Positions 56,356 through 64,000 of a stretch of 64,000 nt of DNA are shown piece after piece. Origin of the DNA: Amycolatopsis arida. GTDB lineage: Bacteria > Actinomycetota > Actinomycetes > Mycobacteriales > Pseudonocardiaceae. The translations under genes were made by a program, and so were the position numbers. Each line of letters starts with the position of its first letter. Positions within the stretch are counted from its first letter, which is position 1. The stretch spans positions 186,001-250,000 of the forward strand of contig NZ_FOWW01000009.1 in the NCBI RefSeq assembly GCF_900115565.1. The letters run 5' to 3'. Under the pieces are notes generated by a model. It ran no database searches. It saw only the letters and a program-made list of their open reading frames with translations, and was not told the DNA's origin.

Positions 56356-56763
56356 ATGTCCGACACGGAACGCACCCGCGCGGTGGTGACCGAGTACTTC
56401 CGCCGCCTGGCCGACCGCGACCAGGCCGGCCTGGTCGCGCTGTTCGCTGACGAGGTGCGCTGGGACATCCCCGGCGCCACCGACCTGGTGCCCTGGATCG
56501 GGCCGCGAACCACCCGCGCCGAGGTCGCCGAGTTCTTCGCCACCTTCGACGACTACATCGCCCGTGACCGGTTCACCGTGCACCGGATCGTCGCGGACGG
56601 CCAGGACGCGGTGGCCCTCGGCGAGCTGCGTAGCCGGGTTCGCGCCACCGGCCAGCTCATCGAGTCGCCGTTCGCCATCCACCTCACCGTGGCCGACGGG
56701 AAGATCACCCGATACGTCCTGCTGGAGGACAGCTGGCGGGTGGCCGAGGCCGCCCGGCCGTGA
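56356..56763 (+). CDS. SnoaL/NTF2-like protein
   Basis: 135-residue NTF2-like cone-fold protein. The N-terminal helix [33 protein letters not shown] and the strand-rich [21 protein letters not shown], then [21 protein letters not shown], are typical SnoaL-like features. Such proteins act as small enzymes or binding proteins; substrate unknown. ATG 56356 follows GGAAGGA. Likely induced through the TetR operator just upstream. Stops 3 bp before the convergent inhA stop. Confidence 0.82.
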   Translation: MSDTERTRAVVTEYFRRLADRDQAGLVALFADEVRWDIPGATDLVPWIGPRTTRAEVAEFFATFDDYIARDRFTVHRIVADGQDAVALGELRSRVRATGQLIESPFAIHLTVADGKITRYVLLEDSWRVAEAARP

Positions 56764-56766
56764 GGC

Positions 56767-57534
56767 CTACTGGCCCAGCGCGTGCACCCCGCCGTCGACG
56801 AAGACCATCGAGCCGGTGGTGGCGGGCAGCCAGTCGGACAGCAGCGCGCAGATGCTCTTCGCGACGGGCGCGGGGTCGCTCGGGTCCCAGCCCAGCGGGG
56901 CGCGATCGCCCCAGCCGTCCTCCAACTGGACGAACCCGGGGATCGACTTGGCCGCCATCGTCCTCACCGGGCCGGCCGCCACGAGGTTCACGCGGATGCC
57001 GTGCGGGCCGAGGTCGCGTGCCAGGTACCGGTTCACCGACTCCAGCGCGGCCTTGGCCACGCCCATCCAGTTGTACGCCGGCCAGGCGACCCGGGCGTCG
57101 AAGTCCATGCCCACGATGGACGAGCCCCGGTCCAGCAGCGGCAGCACGGCCGCCGCGAGCGCCTTGTAGGAGTACGCGGACACGTCCACGGCCTTGGCCA
57201 CGTCCTCCGACGGCGCGTCGAGGAAGGGCGCGCCGAGGCAGCTCTGCGGGGCGAACGCGATCGAGTGCAGCACCCCGTCGAGACCGTCGACGTGCTCGCG
57301 CACCCGGTCGGCGAGCGTGGCCAGGTGCTCGGCATTCTGCACGTCCAACTCGAGCACCGGCGCGGGCTCGGGCAGCCGCCGCGCGATGCGCTCCACCAGC
57401 GAGAGCCGGCCGAAGCCGGTGAGCACCACGGTCGCGCCCTGTTCCTGCGCGACCCTGGCCGCGTGGAACGCGATCGACGTGTCGGTGATCACCCCGGTGA
57501 TCAGCAGCCGCTTGCCGTCGAGCAGTCCGGACAC
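56767..57534 (-). CDS. inhA: NADH-dependent enoyl-ACP reductase InhA
   Basis: 255-residue short-chain-type enoyl reductase, the last step of fatty acid elongation. N-terminal [24 protein letters not shown] binds NADH; Tyr154 and Lys161 in [16 protein letters not shown] form the catalytic pair; [13 protein letters not shown] is the substrate loop. The nicotinamide-site [10 protein letters not shown] corresponds to the isoniazid-target region (Ser91 equivalent of Mtb Ser94). GTG 57534 follows GGAGG. It follows fabG by 67 bp, as mabA-inhA of M. tuberculosis. Confidence 0.95.
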   Translation of the reverse strand: MSGLLDGKRLLITGVITDTSIAFHAARVAQEQGATVVLTGFGRLSLVERIARRLPEPAPVLELDVQNAEHLATLADRVREHVDGLDGVLHSIAFAPQSCLGAPFLDAPSEDVAKAVDVSAYSYKALAAAVLPLLDRGSSIVGMDFDARVAWPAYNWMGVAKAALESVNRYLARDLGPHGIRVNLVAAGPVRTMAAKSIPGFVQLEDGWGDRAPLGWDPSDPAPVAKSICALLSDWLPATTGSMVFVDGGVHALGQ

Positions 57535-57601
57535 GTGTCCTCCAGGTCAGTGGTCGAGGGTCGGTGGGTCGAGAGGGAGAAGGTGGGTGAGAGGGTCCTG
57601 G

Positions 57602-58318
<717 letters not shown>

Positions 58319-58459
58319 TCACCCAGTTCGTGCGCCGCGCGCGTGTTCCGGCACGGAGGCTATCGGCTCGGCCGGTCGCCGTCGCCCCCGCACGCCGACT
58401 ACGGGCCGGTAACCCGGGATGGTGTAGGACACAACGCGCGGACCAGCGGAGGAGGTCGG

Positions 58460-59125
58460 GTGCGGGTACTGCTCGTCGAGGACGACGACGGCGTCGCCGG
58501 CGCGCTCGCCGAGAGCCTGCGCAGCCGCGGCCACGACGTCGTCCGGGTGGTCCGTGGCGCGGACGCGCTCACCCGGCACCGCGACGCCGACCTGCTGTTG
58601 CTGGACCTCGGACTGCCCGACGTCGACGGGTTCACCGTGCTGCACCGGGTTCGCGCGGTGTCGGAGGTGCCGATCCTGGTGCTCACCGCGCGCGGCGACG
58701 AGCGCTCCGTGGTCCGTGGGCTGCACCTCGGTGCCGACGACTACCTGGCCAAGCCGATCCGGCTGGCCGAGCTGATGGCCAGGATCGACGCCGTCGTCCG
58801 CCGGGGCACCCACCGCGGGCACGGGGACCGGCCGGCGGCACCGGTGCGCGTCGGCGATGTCGAGATCGACGTGGCGGCGCGGCGGGTCACCGCCGGCGGC
58901 GCGGAGGTGGTGCTGACCCCGAAGGAGTTCGACGTGCTCGCCGTGCTGGCCGCCCGACCGGGCACCGCGGTGAGTCGGCAGCAACTGCTGGACCAGGTGT
59001 GGGGTGACGCCCACCTGGCGGTGTCCCGCTCGCTGGACGTCCACGTGACGCAACTGCGGGCCAAGCTGAACCGGCCGGGGCTGCTGGTCACCATTCGCGG
59101 CTTCGGCTACCGGCTGGGCAGCTGA
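58460..59125 (+). CDS. OmpR/PhoB-type response regulator
   Basis: 221-residue response regulator: receiver domain (1-115) with acidic pair EDDD at 8-11, phospho-acceptor Asp49 in LLLLDLGLPDVDG and Lys98 in YLAKPI; winged-helix DNA-binding domain (about 125-220) with PKEFDVLAVLAARPG and SLDVHVTQLRAKL. GTG 58460 follows AGGAGG at 4 nt. One base before the kinase start, so they are one operon. Resembles TctD-like regulators that control carboxylate uptake. Confidence 0.9.
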   Translation: MRVLLVEDDDGVAGALAESLRSRGHDVVRVVRGADALTRHRDADLLLLDLGLPDVDGFTVLHRVRAVSEVPILVLTARGDERSVVRGLHLGADDYLAKPIRLAELMARIDAVVRRGTHRGHGDRPAAPVRVGDVEIDVAARRVTAGGAEVVLTPKEFDVLAVLAARPGTAVSRQQLLDQVWGDAHLAVSRSLDVHVTQLRAKLNRPGLLVTIRGFGYRLGS

Positions 59126-59126
59126 C

Positions 59127-60623
59127 GTGCGCGCCCGGCTGCTGCTGGTGCTGGTGGCGTTCGCGCTCGCGACGGTCGCCGCGTTCGCCGCCCCGCTGCT
59201 GGCCAGCACCGCCGAACAGCGCACCCAGGAGCTGGTGATCGCCCGGCTCGCCGACCTCGACCGGTTCGCGGTGCTCGCCCAGCAGGCCGTGGACAGCGGT
59301 GCTGCCGCGGCGCTGGTGGCCGACGTCGAGCGTTACACCGAGCTGTACGACGAGGGTGTGGCGGTCGTCGACGCCGCACGCTCGCCGCTGGTCCAGGCCG
59401 GCCTTTCGGTGGCCGACCCGGCGGTGCGGGCCAGGGTCGAGGGCGCGCTGCGCAACCAGCCGAGCCCGCACCCGCCGGCGCTGCGGCCATGGTCGACCGA
59501 GCCGGTGCTGTTCGCCCGCCCGGTCGGCACCGGCACCCGGGTCTCCGGCGCGGTGGTGCTGCGCGCGTCGGTGGCCCCTGCCGCCCGCGACGTGGCCGTC
59601 GGGTGGGGGTCGATTCTGGCCGGCGCGCTGGTCGCCGCCGCCGCGTTCGTGCTGCTGGCGACCGCGCTCGCCCGGTGGGTGCTGCGGCCGCTGCACGCCC
59701 TCGAACGGGGCGTCGCCGCGGTGGCGGAGGGGCACCGGGCGCACGTGTCGGCCGGCGCGGGGCCGCGGGAGCTGCGCGCGCTGGCGGAGTCGTTCAACCG
59801 GATGTCGGCGGCGGTGCAGCGGTCCGCCGAGCAGCAGCGACGGCTCATCGCCGACGCCTCCCACCAGCTGCGCAACCCGATGGCGGCGCTGCGGCTACGG
59901 GTGGACGCGCTCGCCGACCAGCTCCACCCCGCGGGCCGGCGGACCTACCGGGCGACCGTGGCCGAGGTCGAGCGCCTCGAGTCGCTGCTCGACGGGCTGC
60001 TGGCGCTGGCGGTCGCGGAGAGCACCGCCACCCGCCGGGCCGCCGGGGAGGATGCCGTTCCGGCGGACGCGGTCACCGTGCTGGCCGACCGGATCGACGC
60101 GTGGCGGCCCGCGGCCGAGCGGGCCGGTGTCCGGTTGCGGGACGCCGCCGTGCCGGGACCGGTGCTGGTGCGCTGCCCGGAGTCCGAGCTGGCCCAGGTG
60201 CTCGACGTGGCGCTGGACAACGCCGTCAAGTACGCCGGCGCGGGAACGTCGGTGGAGGGGCGGGTGCGGCTCGACACCGCGGCGGGGCGCGTCCGGCTGG
60301 AGGTGGCCGACGACGGTCCCGGGCTCACCGCGGCCGAGCTGGCCAGGGCGACCGAGCGGTTCTGGCGGGCCGAGCGGCCGGGCGCGCCGCGGGGCACGGG
60401 GCTGGGGCTGGCCATCGCGCAGCGACGGGTCCTGGCATGGGGCGGCGACCTGCGGCTGCGGGCCGCCGAGCCGCACGGGCTGGTGGTGGAGATCGACCTC
60501 GAGCCGGCCGGCCCGGACCCGGCGAACGAGGAAGACCACGTGGCACGACTACCGGGCAGCGACCGGGCGGCGGTGAGCGGGGAACACGGCCCTGGCGGCC
60601 AGGAGGGGGGTGTGGCGCCGTGA
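59127..60623 (+). CDS. Sensor histidine kinase
   Basis: 498-residue membrane kinase. TM1 about 5-25 (LLLVLVAFALATVAAFAAPLL), extracytoplasmic sensor 27-155, TM2 157-180, HAMP to about 230, HisKA with phospho-His246 in DASHQLRNPMAALRLR, and HATPase with ALDNAVKYAG (N box), VADDGPGLT (G1) and GTGLGLAIAQRR (G2). It resembles TctE-like kinases. Linked to the response regulator and, by a 4-bp GTGA overlap, to the TAXI lipoprotein, suggesting the lipoprotein feeds its sensor domain. Confidence 0.9.
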   Translation: MRARLLLVLVAFALATVAAFAAPLLASTAEQRTQELVIARLADLDRFAVLAQQAVDSGAAAALVADVERYTELYDEGVAVVDAARSPLVQAGLSVADPAVRARVEGALRNQPSPHPPALRPWSTEPVLFARPVGTGTRVSGAVVLRASVAPAARDVAVGWGSILAGALVAAAAFVLLATALARWVLRPLHALERGVAAVAEGHRAHVSAGAGPRELRALAESFNRMSAAVQRSAEQQRRLIADASHQLRNPMAALRLRVDALADQLHPAGRRTYRATVAEVERLESLLDGLLALAVAESTATRRAAGEDAVPADAVTVLADRIDAWRPAAERAGVRLRDAAVPGPVLVRCPESELAQVLDVALDNAVKYAGAGTSVEGRVRLDTAAGRVRLEVADDGPGLTAAELARATERFWRAERPGAPRGTGLGLAIAQRRVLAWGGDLRLRAAEPHGLVVEIDLEPAGPDPANEEDHVARLPGSDRAAVSGEHGPGGQEGGVAP

Positions 60624-61573
60624 CCGTGCGGAGGCGGGCCGCGCTGCTCGGCGCGCTGGGTGGGCTCGGCACCCTGCTGGCCGGGTGCGGCGGGGGCGGC
60701 TACCGGGGGCCGGAGCGCGCGCTGAGCATCGCGGCCGGGGAGCCGGGCGGGTTCTACCTGGAGTTCGCCCAGCTGCTCGCCGCCGAGATCGGTCGTGCGG
60801 AGCCGCGGCTGCGGGCCATGGCGGTGCCAACCGAGGCGAGCGTGGCCAACGTGGAGCTCGTCGCCGCCGGCCGGGCCGACCTCGGGCTGGTGCTGGCCGA
60901 CTCCGCCGACGCCGCGGTGCGGGGTGCGCGGCCGTTCCCCGCACCGGTGCCGCTGCGCGCGCTGGGCCGGGTGTACGAGAACTACCTGCAGCTCGTCGCG
61001 CGCGCCGGCGGGCGGGTGCGCGCGGTGGCCGACCTCGGCGGGGCCAGGATCTCGCTCGGGGCCGCCCGGTCCGGGGCGGCGCTGACCGGGTCCCGGCTGC
61101 TCGACGTCGCCGGGCTGACCGTGCGGGGCGAGCACCGCCCGCTCGCCGAGGCGGTCACCGCGCTGCGCGACAGCCAGGTCGACGCGCTGCTGTGGTCCGG
61201 GGGCGTGCCCACCCCGGCGCTGGCCGAGCTGGCCCGGGACACCGCGCTGACGCTGCTCCCGCTGGACGGCGTGCTGCCCGCCCTGCGCACCCGGTACGGA
61301 CCGGTCTACGAGCCCGTGCGGATCCCCGCGGGGGCCTACACCGGGGTGCCGGCGCTGCCGACGATCGGGGTGGCGAACCTGCTGGTGTGCTCCCCCGCGC
61401 TGCCGGCCGAGGTCGCCGCCGCGGTGGTGACCGTACTCGTCACCAGGGCCGCCGACCTGGTGCCCGCCCAGGCCGTGGGCACGCAGTACCTCGACGTCCG
61501 CTCGCTGATCGGCACCGGCGCCGTCTCCCTGCATCCCGGTGCCGTGGCGGCGTACCGAGAGCGGCACGGCTAG
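60620..61573 (+). CDS. TAXI-family solute-binding lipoprotein
   Basis: 317-residue lipoprotein with a type II periplasmic-binding fold. Lipobox GTLLAGC (about 17-23), then the TAXI-type opening ALSIAAGEPGGFYLEFAQLLA and ADLGLVLADSADAAV, and ADLGGARISLGAARSGAALTGSRLL. TAXI proteins bind small carboxylates, usually for TRAP transporters; no TRAP permease is in the window, so a sensory role with the adjoining kinase is likely. GTG 60620 overlaps the kinase stop. Confidence 0.85.
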   Translation: MTVRRRAALLGALGGLGTLLAGCGGGGYRGPERALSIAAGEPGGFYLEFAQLLAAEIGRAEPRLRAMAVPTEASVANVELVAAGRADLGLVLADSADAAVRGARPFPAPVPLRALGRVYENYLQLVARAGGRVRAVADLGGARISLGAARSGAALTGSRLLDVAGLTVRGEHRPLAEAVTALRDSQVDALLWSGGVPTPALAELARDTALTLLPLDGVLPALRTRYGPVYEPVRIPAGAYTGVPALPTIGVANLLVCSPALPAEVAAAVVTVLVTRAADLVPAQAVGTQYLDVRSLIGTGAVSLHPGAVAAYRERHG

Positions 61574-61595
61574 GTCGGGCTCTTCCAGCCCGCCC

Positions 61596-61611
61596 GTATA
61601 GGGCATTATAC
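61596..61611. promoter_or_regulatory. Palindromic site C, GTATAGG-N3-TTATAC
   Basis: GTATAGGGCATTATAC, third copy of the motif at 23488 and 24103, same orientation, 37.5 kb away. Lies in the spacer between the TAXI gene and the SpoU-type methyltransferase gene, 82 bp before the latter's start, in promoter position. The bases after it (ATCTCGG) also resemble those after site A. Confidence 0.6.
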
Positions 61612-61693
61612 ATCTCGGTCGAGCCGCGTCGAGCATCTCCGCGGCTGACCCGCGCTCTCCGAGCGAGGCCAGAACAGGAAGAATCGGCGGCCG

Positions 61694-62199
61694 TGTTCCG
61701 GATCCTGTTCTACCGGCCGGAGATCCCGCCGAACACCGGCAACGCGATCCGGCTGGCCGCCAACACCGGCTGCGAGTTGCACCTGGTGCGCCCGCTCGGC
61801 TTCGACCTCGACGCCAGGAACGTCCGCAGGGCCGGCCTCGACTACCACGACCTCGCCGCGGTGCGGGTGCACGCCGACCTCGCCGCGGCCTGGGCGGCGC
61901 TGCTGCCGGCCGCCGTCTACGCCTTCACCACCGGCGCGCCCCGCCGGCACACCGACGTCCGCTACGCCGCCGGAGACGTGCTCCTGTTCGGACCGGAGTC
62001 GGTCGGCCTTCCCGCCGAGGTGCGGCACGACCCCGCGGTGACCGATCGGGTGGGCCTGCCGATGCTGCCCACCTCCCGCTCCCTCAACCTCGCCAACGCC
62101 GCCGCGGTCGCCGTGTACGAGGCGTGGCGCCAGCACGGCTTCGCCACCGCCGGCTGCCCCGGTCGGGGCTCAGGGCAGCCGCTGGCCGAGGAACAGTGA
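61694..62199 (+). CDS. trmL: tRNA (cytidine/uridine-34-2'-O)-methyltransferase, TrmL-like
   Basis: 168-residue SpoU/SPOUT methyltransferase, smallest form. N-terminal VFRILFYRPEIPPNTGNAIRLAANTGCELHLVRP matches TrmL motif 1; LFGPESVGLPAEV is motif 2 and LPMLPTSRSLNLANAAAVAVYEAWR motif 3, with the knot intact. Expected to methylate wobble position 34 of tRNA-Leu. GTG 61694 follows AGGAAGAAT. The 3' end overlaps the convergent VWA gene by 30 bp. Confidence 0.92.
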
Positions 62200-63153
62200 G
62201 CTGCCGGCCGCGCCGAGCAGCAGCAACGTGCCCAGCGCCAGCCACGGCTTGCTCGCGTCGGTGTCCTTGGTCTCGTAGCCGATCTGCTCGCCCAGGCTGG
62301 CGTAGACCTTCTTGAGCTCCTCGGCGGTCGCGGCCTTGTAGAACTCGCCGCCGGAGAGCCGGGCGATCTCCCGCATCGACTCGTCGTCGACCTCGACCGG
62401 GATCTCCTTGCCCTCGATCACCACGGTGCCGTGCGAGGTGCCGAACGAGATGGCCGACACCGGCACGCCCTGCTGCTTGGCGGCCTGCGCCGCGGTGTAG
62501 GCGCCCCGCGGGTCGTAGGGGTCGCCGGTCGGCACGGTTTGCTTGCCGTCGGTCATCAGCACGACCCGCGCCGGCGGCGGCCCCTCGGCGCCGCCGACCA
62601 CCGCGGAGAACCCCTCGATCGACTGCAGCGCGGCGAAGATGCCCTCGCCGGTCGCCGTCGACTGGGCGAGCTTGAGGTTGTCGATGGCCCGCAGCACACC
62701 CTCCCGCTCGGTGGTCGGCGCCACCAGCACGGTCGCCGTGCCGGCGAACGACACCAGCCCCAGGTTCACCCCGGGGGTGAGTCCCTCGGCGAACGACCTC
62801 GCCGCCTCCTGCGCCGCCTCGAGCCGGGTGGGGGCCACGTCGGTCGCCTCCATCGACAGCGAGACGTCGATGGTCAACATCACGGTCGCCCGGTTACGCG
62901 GCACCTTCTGCTCCGCCGTCGGCCCGGCCAGCGCGAACGTCAGCAGGATCAGCGAGACGAGCAACAGGGCCGCGGGCAGGTGCCGCTGCCAGCCCTGGCT
63001 GCGCGGCGCGACCCGCTCGAGCAACTCGAGGTTGGTGAACCGCATCGTCCGCTTGCGCCGGGAGCGCTGCGCGACGACATAGCCGACGACGACCGCGGCG
63101 ACGACGACCAGCAGCAGGAACCACCACGGGGTGGCGAAACCGGTGAGGTTCAC
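62170..63153 (-). CDS. VWA-domain membrane protein (MoxR-cluster, Rv1481-like)
   Basis: 327-residue membrane protein with two N-terminal helices (about 9-27 and 60-78), a VWA domain (about 88-270) with the MIDAS DVSLSM (95-100) and LMTDGKQTVPTG, and a C-terminal helix (305-323). BatA-type. GTG 63153 overlaps the DUF58 stop by 4 bp. In M. tuberculosis Rv1479-Rv1481 (moxR1-DUF58-VWA) precede mabA-inhA; here a two-component-TAXI-trmL block lies between. Confidence 0.9.
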   Translation of the reverse strand: MNLTGFATPWWFLLLVVVAAVVVGYVVAQRSRRKRTMRFTNLELLERVAPRSQGWQRHLPAALLLVSLILLTFALAGPTAEQKVPRNRATVMLTIDVSLSMEATDVAPTRLEAAQEAARSFAEGLTPGVNLGLVSFAGTATVLVAPTTEREGVLRAIDNLKLAQSTATGEGIFAALQSIEGFSAVVGGAEGPPPARVVLMTDGKQTVPTGDPYDPRGAYTAAQAAKQQGVPVSAISFGTSHGTVVIEGKEIPVEVDDESMREIARLSGGEFYKAATAEELKKVYASLGEQIGYETKDTDASKPWLALGTLLLLGAAGSSLFLGQRLP

Positions 63154-64000
63154 CGCCCTCCTCCCGACCAGCCGCGCTTGCGCGCGACCACGAAACGCAC
63201 GGTGTCGGCGATCCAGTCCGAGTCGGTGCGCAGCACCAGGTGCCCCGCCCCCGCGTGGCGCAGCCCGGCCGCCACCTGGTCGCGGTGCGCCCTGGCCGCG
63301 GCGGCGAACTCCTTGCGCAGCAACGCCGAGGCGTGCACCTCCCGCTGCCGCCCCGACTCCGGGTCGGCCAGCACGACGGTGCCGACGTCGGGCAAATCGA
63401 CGTCCCGCGGGTCGATCACCTCGATCCCCACCAGATCGTGCCGGGCGGACAGCGCGCGCAGCGGGCGCTGCCACTCCATGCCGCCGAGGAAGTCCGAGAT
63501 CACCACGACCAGGCCCCGCCGCCGGGGCGGGCGACGGAGCTGCTCGATGGCGCCGGCGAGGTCACCCCGGGTGCCCTCCGGCGCGCGCGGGGTCGTCGCG
63601 ACGGTGCGCACCAGCCCACGGGCGTGGGCGAGGCCGCCGCGGGCCGGCAGCCGGGTCGTGGTCTTCCCGGTGGAGATCACCGCGCCGATCCTGTTCCCGC
63701 CCCCGCCGGTCAGGTGGGCCACCGCGGCGACGGCGCACACCACCAGGTCGCGCTTCTCGCACACTCCCGTGCCGAAGTCGAGGCTGGCGGACAGGTCGAC
63801 CACGACCCACGTCTCCAGCTCGCGGTCGGCGACCGTCTCCCGGATGTGCGGGACCGTGGTCCGCGCGGTGACCGCCCAGTCCATCCGGCGCACGTCGTCG
63901 CCCGGCTGGTAGGGGCGCGCCTCCCCCGGCTCCGAGCCGGGGCCCGGCACCAGGCCGAGGTGGTTGCCCTGGAGCAGGCCGTCCAGCCGGCGCCGCACCT
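63150..64000 (-). CDS. DUF58 domain protein, partial at window edge
   Basis: Incomplete at its 5' end: at least 282 residues in the window, the start lies beyond 64000. The DUF58 signature PGSEPGEARPYQPGDDVRRMDWAVTARTTVPHIRE (in parts: ARPYQPGDDVRRMDW) and VVVDLSASLDFG, a VWA-like MIDAS, are seen. It forms a MoxR-type module with the VWA membrane protein. The moxR gene itself would be upstream, outside the window. Confidence 0.88.
   Translation of the reverse strand, partial: VRRRLDGLLQGNHLGLVPGPGSEPGEARPYQPGDDVRRMDWAVTARTTVPHIRETVADRELETWVVVDLSASLDFGTGVCEKRDLVVCAVAAVAHLTGGGGNRIGAVISTGKTTTRLPARGGLAHARGLVRTVATTPRAPEGTRGDLAGAIEQLRRPPRRRGLVVVISDFLGGMEWQRPLRALSARHDLVGIEVIDPRDVDLPDVGTVVLADPESGRQREVHASALLRKEFAAAARAHRDQVAAGLRHAGAGHLVLRTDSDWIADTVRFVVARKRGWSGGGR

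Overview
The window is high-GC DNA with dense coding on both strands, many GTG starts and a Pup-proteasome locus, so it comes from an actinobacterium. The gene set (mycothiol ligase mshC, mabA-inhA pair, pafBC, coproporphyrin-type ferrochelatase) and the gene order suggest Pseudonocardiaceae or a close relative. I cannot name the species.

Layout: 1-21 kb follows the order known from M. tuberculosis Rv2090-Rv2112c: 5'-3' exonuclease, DUF4333 protein, helY, tatC, tatA, pafC, pafB, pafA, prcA, pup, dop. A lipid phosphatase/lipid kinase fusion sits between pafA and prcA. The proteolytic beta-subunit gene prcB, normally between pup and prcA, is absent; only 329 bp remain there. 21-25 kb is accessory: NUDIX hydrolase, lipoprotein, aldo/keto reductase, a small HTH-like protein flanked by copies of a 16-bp palindrome, and a secreted GH5 glycanase. 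25.7-46.4 kb returns to the conserved order: mpa, trmI, site-2 protease, RecB-like nuclease, thioesterase, ParA, hisG, hisE, HAD phosphatase, metH, PAC2 protein, then metallophosphoesterase, ArsR-MFS, ABC-F protein and mshC. 46.5-54.5 kb is accessory: TetR-P450, an intracellular-type subtilase with a small I9-like partner, and a MoxR/VWA pair. 54.5-64 kb matches Rv1480-Rv1485 (DUF58, VWA, mabA, inhA, hemH), with a TetR-SnoaL cassette and a two-component system plus TAXI lipoprotein inserted.

The main functional theme is pupylation: Pup (ending GGQ), Dop (deamidase/depupylase), PafA (ligase), Mpa (unfoldase ending GQYL), PrcA (alpha ring), the PafBC regulators and a PAC2-family protein are all present. 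Other themes are Tat export, methionine, histidine and mycothiol synthesis, fatty acid elongation and haem.

At least sixteen genes carry a TANNNT hexamer 6-8 nt before the start codon, which implies widespread leaderless transcription and helps fix starts. Several clear palindromic operators, one candidate attenuator and four short tandem-repeat arrays are annotated. No tRNA, rRNA, CRISPR array, insertion sequence or phage gene was seen.
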